Below the pieces are notes generated by a model. It worked only from the letters and a program-made list of their open reading frames with translations. It did no database searches and was not told the DNA's origin. A program made the position numbers and the translations under genes. A stretch of 64,000 nt of DNA from Paracyclopina nana. Lineage: Eukaryota; Arthropoda; Copepoda; Cyclopoida; Cyclopettidae. The DNA is taken from NCBI GenBank assembly GCA_019096065.1, contig JAGUCH010000003.1, forward strand, positions 4,092,001 through 4,156,000, read 5' to 3'. How positions within the stretch are numbered: position 1 is the first letter of the stretch; every line of letters starts with the position of its first letter. This document shows positions 35,400 to 47,049 of the stretch, one piece after another.

Positions 35400-36640
35400 T
35401 AATCGCTTTTGTGAGGGCGCATGATAATTTTAACAGGTCATTGACCCCCTGAGCACATGAGGACAAGTTTTGTAGCAAGAAAAAAGTTTTTCTGGCAGGC
35501 CAGTATATAAGCGCTTAAATGAGGGCGCGCGAGAATTCAAACAGGTCATTGACCCCCTGAGCACCTGAGGACAAGAAATTTGGCTAGAAAAAAGTTTTTT
35601 CCTGGCGGGCTGGCATGAAAGAGCTGAATAGAAGGCGCGCGAGAATTTAAACAGGTCATTGACCCCGCCGGAGAATTAAATCAGGTCATTGACCCCCTGA
35701 GCACATGAGGACAAGAAATTTGGCTAGAAAAAAGTTTTTTCCTGGCGGGCCGGCATTAAAGCGCTGAATAGAGGGCGCGCGAGAATTTAAACAGGTCATT
35801 GACCCCGCCAGAGAATTTAAACAGGTCATTGACCCCCTGAGCACCTGAGGACAAGTAATTTGGCTAGAAAAAAGTTTTTTCCTGGCGGGCTGGCATGAAA
35901 GAGCTGAATAGAAGGCACGCGAGAATTTAAACAGGTCATTGACCCCGCCGGAGAATTAAATCAGGTCATTGACCCCCTGAGCACATGAGGACAAGAAATT
36001 TGGCTAGAAAAAAGTTTTTTCCTGGCGGGCCGGCATTAAAGCGCTGAATAGAGGGCGCACGAGAATTTAAACAGGTCATTGACCCCGCCAGAGAATTTAA
36101 ACAGGTCATTGACCCCCTGAGCACATGAGGACAAGTAATTTGGCTAGAAAAAAGTTTTTTCCTGGCAGGCCGGCATTAAAGCGCTGAAATGAGGGCGCGC
36201 AAGAATTATAATAGGTCATTGACCCCCTGAGCACATGAGGACAAGTAATTTGGCAAGAAAAAAGTTTTTTCCTGGCGGGCCGGCATTAAAGCACTGAAAT
36301 GAGGGCGCGCGAGAATTTAAACAGGTCATTGACCCCCTGAGCACATGAGGACAAGAAATTTGGCTAGAAAAAAGTTTTTTCCTGGCAGGCCGGCATTAAA
36401 GCGCTGAAATGAGGGCGCGCGAGAATTTAAACAGGTCATTGACCCCCTGAGCACATGAGGACAAGTAATTTGGCAAGAAAAAAGTTTTTTCCTGGCGGGC
36501 CAGCATTAAAGCACTGAAATGAGGGCGCGCGAGAATTTAAACAGGTCATTGACCCCCTGAGCACATGAGGACAAGTATTTTAGCAAGAAAAAAGTTTTTT
36601 CCTGACCAGCCGGTATAAATGCGCTTAAAAGAGGGTGCGC
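35400..36640. repeat. 110/140-bp satellite with 14 ecdysone-response-element-like palindromes
   Basis: The marker CCTGGCGGGC (or variant) recurs at 35601, 35741, 35881, 36021, 36161 (140 bp apart) and then 36271, 36381, 36491, 36601 (110 bp apart). The longer units carry a 30-bp partial duplication. AGGTCATTGACCC occurs at 35435, 35543, 35653, 35683, 35793, 35823, 35933, 35963, 36073, 36103, 36213, 36323, 36433 and 36543. It is a perfect inverted repeat of GGTCA with one spacer base. Confidence 0.95.
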
Positions 36641-36894
36641 AAGGATAGGCAGGGCGCGATCTGAGTTTTTTGTTGCACTTGCCCAGCTTGGTTGCGGGCG
36701 AGCCAATTTCGGGGATTCTGTGCGCTGGATATCTGGCCACTGCCCCATTTCATTACTATTCCTTCCATTTCTGCACTCGCTCTAGAAAAACTCGAAGCAC
36801 TCTAGGACAGGCGTATTTTGTGCTGCTTTCATCTCGCGAACTTCCATTATCTGACCGTTAAAAGGCGGAGAATGCCTTTCAGGTTCACCATACC

Positions 36895-39469
36895 ATGAGT
36901 TTTCCGGAGTTTCACGTGGACTGGATGTCACCCGAGGAGGTCTACATGCACCGCGAAAACGCCTCGTCCCAATTGTACAGAGGGCTCAGTGCCTCGCTCG
37001 GATTCCGGAAACCGGTGGGCGAGAGGCTGTTCCGGGGCTACAAAGAGCTGTGTGCTCACACGGACAGACTGTCGGACATTTCGCACATTGTCTTCGTGAT
37101 CCACGGAGTCGGTCAAGTGGTGGACGACACCACGATCATCCGGAACACGAATATCATGCGAGACAACGTCTCCCAAATCATGGCCAAACATTTCCCCAAA
37201 TTCCAAATGGAGACTGGCCAACGAGCGGAGTTTTTCCCAGTGGAATGGAGAAGTTCCCTTCGATTGGACGAGGGCATGGTGCAATACATTACACCACATC
37301 GTATCATGGGGTTGCGCAACTTGCTCAACTCTTCAGGTAATTATCTCATAAAAATAGATACTAAAAAAGGTCATGCCATTTTAAAAAAAGCTTTCTCTAC
37401 AAAACATAAGCTGAACAAGTACTTGTTCAACATTTTATGTAAAATTCGTTGCGAGCTATATGATACTATGATTTCCTCTCTTTCAGCCATGGATATCATG
37501 TACTACACGAGCCCACTTTTTAGGTATGTACCCTATATACGTACATATTTAGATTTCCTCCGGGAGGAGCAATTCTTCTACATAAGGAAAGACGCTCTAT
37601 TAATGCACAGCGAAGCTAACAATGCGTAGCTCCTTCTTTTCGTAAATGTATCTGTATGCAGTGCCGCACTACGAAAAGACACATTGGGCTGAAAATACTG
37701 TAACTGAAAGAAGCTAGGATTTTTTTGCCTGCCCTCGTCCGTTCCCCAGTGTATTCAGAAGAAAGCTTCCAAAGAACGGAAAGAGTTGGAAGTGCAATGA
37801 CGTCAAAGCTACATCAATGACACAAAAATGTACCATTTTTACTGCTATTCCAGAATGGAAATCTGGTCTGCGCTGCAAGAAGAGCTTAACCGGCTGTACG
37901 AAATGTTTGTACAAAGAAACCCCTATTTCGAGTCAAACGGCGGCAAGGTGTCAGTGGTTGCTCATTCACTGGGCTGCGTACTCACCTACGACATTCTCAC
38001 TGGGTGGACCCAGGATGTGGAGCATTCCTGGTACAACCTGCAAACTAGGTCTTCTGGGCCTGGTGGCATGGCCGACTTAAAGCGCAGCCGTCGATTCCGT
38101 CAAACCACACCCACTGGGGGACCAGGGGGCGGGCCCAACCTGCATGCCACGCCCGCCCAGTCAGGCCTGCTTTTCAGGATAGAGAATTTCTTCTGTCTGG
38201 GCTCGCCTTTGTCCGTCTTCCTCACGCTGAGGTGGAGAGATCCGCAAAACCAGGAGTACCACGAGCACATTTTGCCCAGAAGTCTTTGCAAGTACCTTTA
38301 CAATGTTTACCATCCCTGCGACCCAGTGGCCTACAGAGTGGAGCCCATCTTCATGAAATTCTACTCCCAAATCGAGCCCATTCACCTCTATGGGGCGGAT
38401 GAGGCCAATAAGACAGCCTACAACCAAATCCCTTTGCAGCCCTTACAAGCTGCTAAGAAGGCCGACGAGGCTGATGGAGTAGCCTCCATTTTACCAGTGA
38501 ATATTGCAAATGGATCCATCAATATCAGCATGGGTAAAATGGCGGCTGGGTTCAGCTCGCAGGCTGCGAATTTGCCCAAAATCGCCTCCATTTCGCCCTC
38601 CTTGAGTCTGCCAAAATTGCAGCCGGGCTCAAACGGGGCAGCTGCTGGAGCAGGCCTTCATGGGGCTCAAGCCGGCCATGCTGCTTCGAACGGGGCTGAT
38701 TTGGCAGGCGCGGCTGGCGTGGCAGCGGCGGCCGGCGCATCAACAGCTGCAGCAGCTGAAGCGGTCAACCAGGTTAGTAAGAAAGCAAACAAAGTGCAAT
38801 GACGCCATCTAGTGAAGATTTAATGCTCGATGTTTTCAATTATAGATGACTAGTGGGATTTGGGGCTTCATGAAAGATGCAACAGCCTCTTTGCCCTCAG
38901 CCACATCCTTTCTGACATCTACCACCACAACCACAACTCCAGCAGGAGCTGGCACCAATTCCTCCTCAACAACAACTTTCAGCCAAGACTCCATGCTGCC
39001 CCAGCACCTAAACATGAGCCAGGCCCAGAACCAGGCCCAGACTGAGGTCAAGCCTCCAGATGGCCAGAGGCTGGCCTACAGGATGGACTATGTCCTCAAG
39101 GAGACTGGCAATACTTATATTGCTGCAATTACCTCCCACACAGCGTATTGGTCGAATCCGGATCTGGCTTACTTCATGTTGACCAAAATCCACCCAGAAC
39201 TTGAAAAGCAAGGCATGCAACAGCAGCCTCCCCAGCCTCAAATGCATACCACTCAGCAGCAGCAACAACCTCAAGTCCATCCTAATTTGCCCCAAAATAG
39301 CTATAATAATAACATGCATCATCCAATATATCATCACCAGCAACAACAACAGCAGCAACAACATCACCAGTATTACAATAATCAAATTTACAATCCTCAA
39401 CAGCAACAGCAACATATGGCGCAAAGACCTCAACACCCTCAATATGCTCATTTGCAGGGCCAGTATTAG
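36895..39469 (+). CDS. DDHD1: DDHD1-type intracellular phospholipase A1, 673 aa as read
   Basis: Four exons join in frame: 36895-37336, 37487-37523, 37854-38772 and 38846-39469 (introns 150, 330 and 73 bp). The first part has HIVFVIHGVGQ and FFPVEWRS; the exon 1/2 junction gives LNSSAMDIMYYTSPLF, a signature of DDHD1 rather than DDHD2/SEC23IP. The nucleophile serine is in AHSLG at about residue 203. The DDHD domain follows, with ENFFCLGSPLSVFL, then YHPCDPVAYRVEP, and after a long Ala/Gly-rich insert the C-terminal AITSHTAYW. The tail is Gln/His-rich (poly-Q runs). Family members hydrolyse phosphatidic acid or phosphatidylinositol at the sn-1 position at cytoplasmic membranes. The N-terminus is short next to vertebrate DDHD1, so upstream exons may be absent from this model, although the ATG context is good. 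The 110-bp satellite ends about 250 bp upstream. Confidence 0.9.
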
Positions 39470-40148
39470 AGCTCTTCGTGAAAAAATCACTTTCTAAGAA
39501 TTCTACTCTTTGTATATCAAGTGCCCTTGTTATGACAAAAATAGCTAACATAATAAGAGATACCGGATTTTCTCCTTTTTGTGAGCTTAATTCAACCCAC
39601 AGCTGCTACACATTGCACTTTTGACGACACTTTTGCATCATCAATATGCTAAAATGATCTCATGAAAACTGTATTATACTAAAATCTGGCTGTGTTACCG
39701 AAAAAAGAGATCTTGTTTTACAAAATGATCCATCCCTCATGCTTATAAATATACTCCTTCAGAATGGGTGAGTTTGAATCACGTGTGATAAGTTGCGAAA
39801 ATGATGTGCACAATTGATTTTTTTACAAACGCTCACAAATTGTTATTTGTTCAACATTGCTCATCATGGGCTTTAATATCATTAGCTTAACAATAATCTC
39901 TTGTTCTATTATTATCATTGTATTGAAAATGCGCACTCATCATGCTACGTACAATAGTATAACAGATCGTCTGTTTTACTTGGAAAAATATCCTATTCTG
40001 GTCAGCAATAAAGCCTATCGTTCCGAGATTGGACATGCAAACATCGAGTTTTATTTATTTAATTACTTTTTTTGGAAAAATACACGAGGTTTCGTGAGCT
40101 TTTGTGGAATGTCAACAAACAAAGTTGCGTCACGTGACTCGTGGTATT
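39470..40148. other. Intergenic, 3' flanks of two convergent genes
   Basis: AT-rich sequence between convergent genes. AATAAA at about 40006 (+) and TTTATT at about 40052 (AATAAA on the - strand) are possible polyadenylation signals. No gene is supported. Confidence 0.4.
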
Positions 40149-40954
40149 TTAGAGTGACGCGCCCTTTTTCACTGGCCGCATGACCTTCTTCATCGTGTTT
40201 TCCTCCTCCAGCTCAAAGGCCAAATTGACAAAATCTGTTGATATGTGGTGGCCTTTAAGGTCAGGGCTGCCACCATTCCAGTACTGATTGGCGCCTCGTT
40301 CAACCGCTTTCCTGGCCAATTGACGTTTTCTGGCCCTCTCAGCCAAATCTTCGAGTCGCAGGTAAAAGCCAAAAACTGTCATCCAGGCACACAAAGCGAG
40401 GGATAACAAGGGGAAAAGCACAGTCAACAATGCTATACGAGTTAAGCCATCCGGAAAAAATGACAAGCACAGAGCAGTTGCCATCAATCCCAAGAATAGG
40501 GCATCAGTGGCTAAGTAGACAATCACTCCAGGAATCCACCTGAAATTGAAACACAATATGGCTGTTTCCGTCACTCTTTGTAGCGTATTTTAAGAATTTA
40601 CTTGTAGAGAGCAGAGAGAATCAGGTTGGCATTTAGGGCCATAAAGGCCAGTAAGGTTGTCCATAAAGGCCAGGGAAACAGGGAGGAGAAGGCCAAATAG
40701 ACGCAGTCATTCTCTTTTGTCATCATTGTGCTGGACCAGTTGACAGCTCTGGCTGTCGTAGTTGAAAAAATGTAGCACTGATTCTCCGCCAATTTGGACT
40801 GCAAGTGGGCCACTATGGGCCCATGATACCCCACCGTGATGAGCAGAATCAGTAGAGACGTCACTGTGCTCACCACTCCAATCACCACAGATCTCCATTG
40901 GGAGTTGAAGCACAAAATGCACATAATTGTCTTGCTTGACTTTTCAATCGTCAT
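40149..40954 (-). CDS. Four-span membrane protein of unknown function, 247 aa
   Basis: Exons 40954-40602 and 40539-40149 join in frame across a 62-bp GT-AG intron. Hydrophobic spans: VVIGVVSTVTSLLILLITV (about 22-42), a second around CVYLAFSSLFPWPLW through NLILSALY (about 85-118), a third WIPGVIVYLATDALFLGLM (about 119-140) and a fourth LLTVLFPLLSLALCAWMTV (about 155-178). The first loop has Asn/Ser/Thr and could be extracellular; the C-terminal 70 residues are charged and probably cytoplasmic. The general layout is tetraspan, like many small arthropod TMEM proteins, without the CCG motif of tetraspanins. An upstream in-frame ATG at 41014 would add 20 residues. Not assigned to a family. Confidence 0.75.
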
Positions 40955-41014
40955 AGTACACACAAATATACTGTATTTTCTCAGGATATGGCAGAGTTGT
41001 GTCCTCTCTTTCAT

Positions 41015-42455
41015 GGGACGTTGTGCGTAGCAGAAGGGCCTATTATTCTGGCATAATGCTCTTTCCTTCTTCTACTTATACATGCCACGCATTACTATTT
41101 AATTATTGAGATGCCAAACAGATCTTGGAATCTCTTAGAGAGAGAGAGGCCACTCCATCTAGCCTCACTTACAATATTTATGGCGACTGGAAAATAAGAA
41201 AGAAACTTTCTCTGTGTAAGTTAGCCCAAAAGAGGCCTTTTTCAAAGTAAAATGGTCACAAGTATCTGGAAGCCGTGATTAGGTTGACAACGCCATCTTT
41301 GGGATATCTGTCTTGCTCGTGTTTATTGCCGTAAAAAAAAGTCTGGTGAAGTCTCAGTGTACACGGATTATTGGCTTTATTTGAGCCATAAATTGCGTTA
41401 GCTCATATTTTTGAAAGCAACTCTCCCTTGTTACAATGGCTCAAGGCATCATTAGGTAAGCTTATGAAGCATTGACGTAAAAGAATAATGGAGCCTTACC
41501 TAGAAGTAAAGCAGCAGCGTTGCCTGCTTATCTCCAAGCTTTCCTAGTTTGACTAAAGGTGCACAGGCCAGACAAGGCCACCACAGGGTATAATACCGAG
41601 TATTGAACCACCCACTTTCAAAAAGTGGCTTTGATATAATTTACTTTACATATTACCTAATGCATCATCTGATTTGCAATTCAAAATCTGCAAATCTAAT
41701 TAAAGAAGAGCTGCTCTCTCTTTTGAGCTAGAATATGTCCTTGCCAAATAACTCTAGTACTATTATCCGCGCTCCTTTGAGGCCCTGCAGGAAGCCCCTT
41801 CAACAAAGGTCAATTTATATATAAGTAGAGGGAAAACTGCAAAGATCGAAATAGAGATCAATTTTCAGGTTTTTCGAGCTGAAGTAACTTTGAAAAGAAA
41901 GAAAGGGAGAGAAGATGTGCCGAGTCAGCAATTGTTGAAAACATGCATGTCCACTCTTGACTTCCACGAAAAAGCAGATCAATATTGCCCCTTTTTTTTA
42001 TCGTATGCTCGATCATGTGATTTTGTTCGACTAGTTTTTTCAACCCAAATATCATCTAGAAAATCATCTAGATGGCGGGTAAAAGTGCTACCAGCTATGA
42101 ACAGAACATTTCATGAAATTGTTTTTTTTTGGGCAAGCCTGGTAAAACCCTAGAAAAAGTTTTTTCAGACGCGTGCAGAGTTACTGTAAGAGCCTGTACT
42201 AAGGCTTATGGACAAGGACGAGTTGAAATGGGCCTACAAAAATGTTGGATCAATGTTGCCAAGGGAGTTGGTGTCTTTCTGCTAGTGCATTCTTCAATAA
42301 CGCAGTTGTTCCATATATTACAATACATAAGTACGCAGCCGTGTACTATTAATAGAAACTTGAGAATATTCCATCAGATGACTTTGTACTATATAGGGTC
42401 ACAACATGCAAAATACTCTTATCAGATAATGCGATTTTTCACTTGGAAATGTAAC
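41015..42455. other. Intergenic, nothing recognised
   Basis: AT-rich sequence without a supported coding frame, RNA gene or repeat apart from simple A/T runs. Confidence 0.4.
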
Positions 42456-42604
42456 AATACTGTCCTGATGACGAGTCCATATAGGGTTTTTCGCTCATGA
42501 GTAGTCAAATGAAAGATCACCGAGTGGCGAAGCCACGAGTGATCTGGAATTTTACTACGAATGAGCGAAAAACCCTATATGGACGAGTCATCAGGACAGT
42601 ATTG
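42456..42604. mobile_element. Foldback (palindromic) element, about 149 bp
   Basis: Two arms of about 70 bp form a near-perfect inverted repeat around a TGGCGAAGCCA centre. Left arm begins AATACTGTCCTGATGAC and includes CATATAGGGTTTTTCGCTCAT; the right arm is its reverse complement with few mismatches. The form is that of a foldback transposon or MITE remnant. No clear target-site duplication was seen. Confidence 0.7.
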
Positions 42605-43053
42605 ACATTTTTGTCAGCTTCGTGACGGTTAAAAGTCCCTATAGTATTGTTTAATGCTAAAAATTGATTAATTTACCTATTAAAACGCCCTTAAAAAAGA
42701 TAGCTCGTTTGCAGGTAAAACTTTGCGGTCAATCGCGCGCGCGCATCTCCATCAAAGGCTCAGCACTTGCAGGGTAACCATATATTTAGGGGAATATTTC
42801 GCCAGAATATTTTCAAAAAGCACCAGAATGACGAAATTGGCTTTTTACAAAGATCAATTTAAGTTGTTTTTTTGCAAAGAAGTCTCGAAAAAAAATTCAT
42901 TTTTGCAGACTTTTCTCAAAAAAAAAAGATCTTTGGAAGACTTTTCTCAAATGAGAATGTTTTAGAAGACTGTTTTTATTATTAGGAAGACTTACTTAGA
43001 ATGCAATGGAAAGTAATCATTATTTAATATGCCAGATTGTGCACTGAAGTAAT

Positions 43054-43133
43054 GGAATTCTGATAGTACATTGGGATAGAGCGGACCTTTCACTCAATAG
43101 ACCCAGGTTCGAATCCCGGTCAAGTCTTTTTTT
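43054..43133 (+). tRNA. tRNA-like or tRNA-derived sequence (probably a pseudogene or SINE head)
   Basis: A consensus-like internal B box, GGTTCGAATCC, sits in a T-arm-like CCAGG-TTCGAAT-CCCGG at about 43107, preceded 45 bp earlier by an A-box-like GGGATAGAGCGG and followed by a T8 run that could end RNA polymerase III transcription. The D, anticodon and acceptor stems do not pair well, so a functional tRNA is unlikely. Confidence 0.35.
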
Positions 43134-43134
43134 T

Positions 43135-44802
43135 AATTGAAGAAGAACTCTCCAAGTTGCCAACTGTACAATAATGAGCATTATTTCTTCACATGTGACG
43201 AAAAAATCCATTATTGTACGGTGGATGCGAGCGCACGCCAAATCTCAGCAAAATACAGGGATTTTCGCTTCACTGCCGTATGTAGTGAACCCACCGCCAA
43301 GTTGACAAAAATGGAGATTTTTCCTCTTTGTGAGAGGAGCTGAGCTTTCAGCTGCTGGAAGAGGGGAAATCTAATTTTGCTTTCCTTTGCCAAAATCAGG
43401 ACTTTTGCAGGTCAATCAAGACACACAATAACTTAATCATGTAGCAGTTATTTCTTATCTGTAGGGGGAAAACGAGGCCAATGTGGACGAGTACGAATCT
43501 AATGCATATTCATTAGCGGATGATGATGCTGTTGATAATGTGGCAACTTTGGCTGGAAACAAATGCACCATGGAGAATTTGGATCAATTATTGCTGGTGT
43601 ATCGTGCGCTACCTCAATTAGCCCTGCATATCCTCGCGTACTTAATATTCCACACATTCTGTAACCACAGTAAATAGATGCCAAATGCATTAGAAAAGGC
43701 CACTCAATACTTAAAGCAAATTAATCCAATTTTTAAGGACGCACAGCTTTATGTGCATCAAATGGATCCTCCATATTCTTGACGAAGATTGAGGATTCGC
43801 CACACAACTTGCACAACAAGTACCCAATGAAAAAAAAGAAAGTATCAATGCGGATCGGTATTGAGCCTTTTCAAATTGCATATTTGTCAATTTTTAAGGT
43901 AAGGCTGGCTAAGATGGCATTTTGGTGCCAGAAGATGCGGGGGCTTTCCAAAACACAATATAATTTACGGCTGCACAACCAGAAAACCAACGCGCACGGG
44001 ATATTTTTCACAAAAAACGTCTCTCAACTTTGCGTATTCACTCGGTTGTTTTCACAGATTTATTTAGTCACATCAATGCTGATAATACATTTTTTGTAGT
44101 TGCAGTAGTAGCGTTCTTCAATAACATTTAAAGAAATAGTAGTCATCTGTTCAGCAGAAAAAGTGGTTGCATTAATCACAAAATAACCAAGATGAACATT
44201 TTGTTGATGAACATTTAGTAGTAGTATTCAACTGCCATTTTTTCCGTCAATTGCTTCCTAGACATGCACAAAGTTTGATTTTTTCGGAGAGAGCGCAAAA
44301 AGAGAGCATCATAAAAAGGACTAGTAGTGTTATAGATTATATAGAGAGAAAATGAGTTCATACTACATCAGCCCAAAATAAAAATTATCAGAAGGAAATG
44401 TTGTTTGTACCATAATCAATGTAAGAGAGTTGAGTCTTTTTTCGTTCTGGGCTGGTTTTGATGGCACACTCCATTTTCGCAACATTTTCAAAGTTTCCTT
44501 CACTACTCCTCAAAATCATAATCATCACAATCACTTTCCATGTCACAAGAACAACAATGATGGGAGGAAAAAACCGTGTGGCATTAGGAGTCTTTACGAC
44601 ACACCATATGTATTTGATATGTGAGCGCAGAAACATCAACACGTTGCTTCCTTCGTAGGGCGGATCGAGAGTTCAGAGGAGACTTTCGCCACTAGATGGC
44701 GCAGCTATGCATCACGCACACACAGCGCCACCTAGCGGCTCAGGCGGGGTAAACGAAAATTTCATAGAAGAGTGTGGTAGTTTTCACCAATGGGAAAAGA
44801 AA
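43135..44802. other. Intergenic, nothing firm
   Basis: Several short frames exist, the best at 43483-43677, but none has splice context or a recognisable domain. Possible polyadenylation signals for the downstream - strand gene include TTTATT near 44059. Confidence 0.35.
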
Positions 44803-47049
44803 TTAAGGAGGCTGAGGGTTGGCCACTTGTTGTCCCCCGGGGTTGTTGGAGCCCCTAAATATGACGAGGCCATTGCTCATGTACTGGTCAATCGTGTCAC
44901 AGACGATTTTGTGCTTTCGCTTCAGATGATACACGCAGTTCTGCTTGTGCGGGAACTTCCGGCCGCACTTGGCGCACTGGAAGGCGTTCTCCTTGCCGCA
45001 CTCGTACTTGAGGTGCCTGTTCAAGTTGTAGTTCCAGTCGTATGACCTCTGACAATGTGGACAGGAATAAACTCGTTTAGCTCCGCCCTCACCCGATCCA
45101 CCAGCATTGGCCTCCTTCTGCTTTTTACTCTTGCCAGCTGAGGCCGCCGAGGTCGAGCCTCGCTTCTTGCCTCCTGGGGTGGATGACCTCTTGACCTCGA
45201 GGTCGGACTTGGGATGCTTCACCGGGCTGCTGAAGTGAGGAGGAGACACACTGGAGTCGTCCTCGTTCATGACCTCCGAGGTCGTGGAGCCTGGGGGCGG
45301 CGGAGGCCAAGTTTGAGGCCAGGACGACGAGCCTTGAGGAGGCAGCTGGTAATTTGAGGGCGAGGAGTTATGAAGATCACGGTAGTCTGAGGCCGTGGAC
45401 GACGGCCTCGAGGTCACTGCAGCGGAGGACCTTTGCATGTTGTACATTTGTCGGTAGACCATGGCGGCCGCGGCCGAGCTGAGGCCGTGGTAGCCTTGGT
45501 GCGACATGCGGAACTCATAGTCTGATGAGGACGAGGCTAGGGATCCGAGGTCGGAGGCCGTCAGCGAGGTTGGAGGATGCACATGTTGCTGATGCAGGTG
45601 AGGAATCTCACTTTTGATGGCCTCCGAGGCGACTAAGATATTTGGTTGAACATGAAGTGGAGGTGAGCCGATTCTGGAATACGAAAGCAAGGTGTTTAGG
45701 CATTTCTTATGACAACAAACCTAGTACCAGCCAAGGGCTAGCCACAAGACCTAAAATCATCCTAGTACACTGCTAAGGCAAAGTTCATGTCCAAATGAAG
45801 ATTTTCAAATAAAGGCAGGAGGTTACGTACCTGGGGTGGAACTCCTGCTTGATGGCCGCCGATGGGAAGTCGCCAAGAGGCTTGTCATGCTGGAGGCTTG
45901 TCGGCTTGGCGATGGACAAGTCCTCTGCAGCCTCGTTGTCCTCGAACTCTGGCTTGTGCAACCTCGGCGAGGCCAGCAAGCCCCGACTGCTGAGGTCAGT
46001 GGGCGTTTCAGGTATCGTCAGCCTCGGTGAGTGTCTGGGTGAAAGCCTCGAGTATCGGTCATCATCTCCGGGGCCTCCGCGGCCTCCGGGGAACAACTTG
46101 GCCGACCTCGGGGTGGCCGGGGTGAGGAAGTCGAAGACCGTGCTGTCGAGCTGTTTGGGCGTTTTGAGCAAGGAGCCAGCTTCGAAGTAGCGCTCCACAA
46201 CCATCCAGTTGGGGCTTGGCACGGCCAGGGGCGAGGGCGTGTAGTGAGCGGGCGGCTCGGCCCCCGATGAGCCCTCGACGCGGGGCAGCCTCAGCGACTC
46301 GGGCTTGTGGGGCTGCTTGAAGTTGGGCGCCAGGGGCGGCGAGGGCGAGCGGCGGGTGAGGATGGGCGTTTTGGGCTCCTCCGAGATGAGCTTGGCCACA
46401 GACATGTCCCTGGGGCTGTTTTCCGAGTTGGTGTCGCAGCTGTTTTCCGAGTGCTGCTTGCTCTTCCGGAACTTCTCCCTCCTCTTCGCCACGATGCCCT
46501 CACAAGGGGACCGGAGGCCGATGTCGGAATCGAGGGGCAGGTCCTTCGGGGGTTCACGGGGTTGCAAGTCAGCCGAGCTCGCGAGGCCTCTGAAATATGG
46601 TCAATGTGCTACAATGAGAAAATAATCACTATTTCTCCCAATTACCTCGGATCTGGGGAGGAGGTGCCGAAAATGGCCCTCAGGTGGGGAGGAGGTGACC
46701 ACATGTCCAGCTTGGGAGTGGTCATCACCGGAGTGGTCAGCATGTCGCTGCTGTCGTTATGTAAGCCATTTGAGAAGAGTGTGGAGCCGCTTGTTGTGGT
46801 CATGGCCTCGGAGGCCGACGTGGTCATGCCACCGCCATGCGAGGGCAGCCCCGAGGCCGTCCTCGAGAAGTGGGGGGTCAGCGCCGAGGCCGAGTCCGGG
46901 ATCAGTTTGGGAGTCATCAGCATTTCCTCGGAGCTGGTCGAGGAGCGTTTTCCCACACTTTCCGTATCACTGTTTTTCGAGGCCATGGAGGCCGCAGCCG
47001 CGTTGCTGCTCACCAAGTCCAGGCCGGTCATCTTACTCGCGGCTAGCAT
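44803..47049 (-). CDS. Lola-like paired C2H2 zinc-finger transcription factor, 677 aa as read
   Basis: Exons 47049-46646, 46589-45831 and 45673-44803 join in frame across GT-AG introns of 56 and 157 bp. The first 500 residues are Ser/Pro/Thr-rich and mostly disordered, with a conserved-looking NWMVVERYFEAGSLLKTP segment and an AEDLSIA motif that resembles the PxDLS-type CtBP-binding core. The C-terminus carries two fingers: YSCPHCQRSYDWNYNLNRHL with an ECGKE link, then FQCAKCGRKFPHKQNCVYHL. This YECGKE-linked pair is the arthropod Lola-like type. No BTB domain is seen, so either this is a stand-alone relative or an upstream BTB exon is outside the model. Probably a sequence-specific repressor or activator in the nucleus. 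The first ATG at 47049 follows a splice-acceptor-like TTTCAG, so a further 5' exon is possible. Confidence 0.8.

Noticed and set aside
42456-42604. Hammerhead ribozyme suggested by CTGATGA in the foldback arm
   Set aside because: No GAAA core strand or cleavage triplet in a suitable position; the resemblance is limited to one heptamer.
43483-43677. Short acidic frame starting MDEYESNAYSLADDD
   Set aside because: Coding-like at first sight, but no splice sites, partner exons or recognised family; left unannotated.
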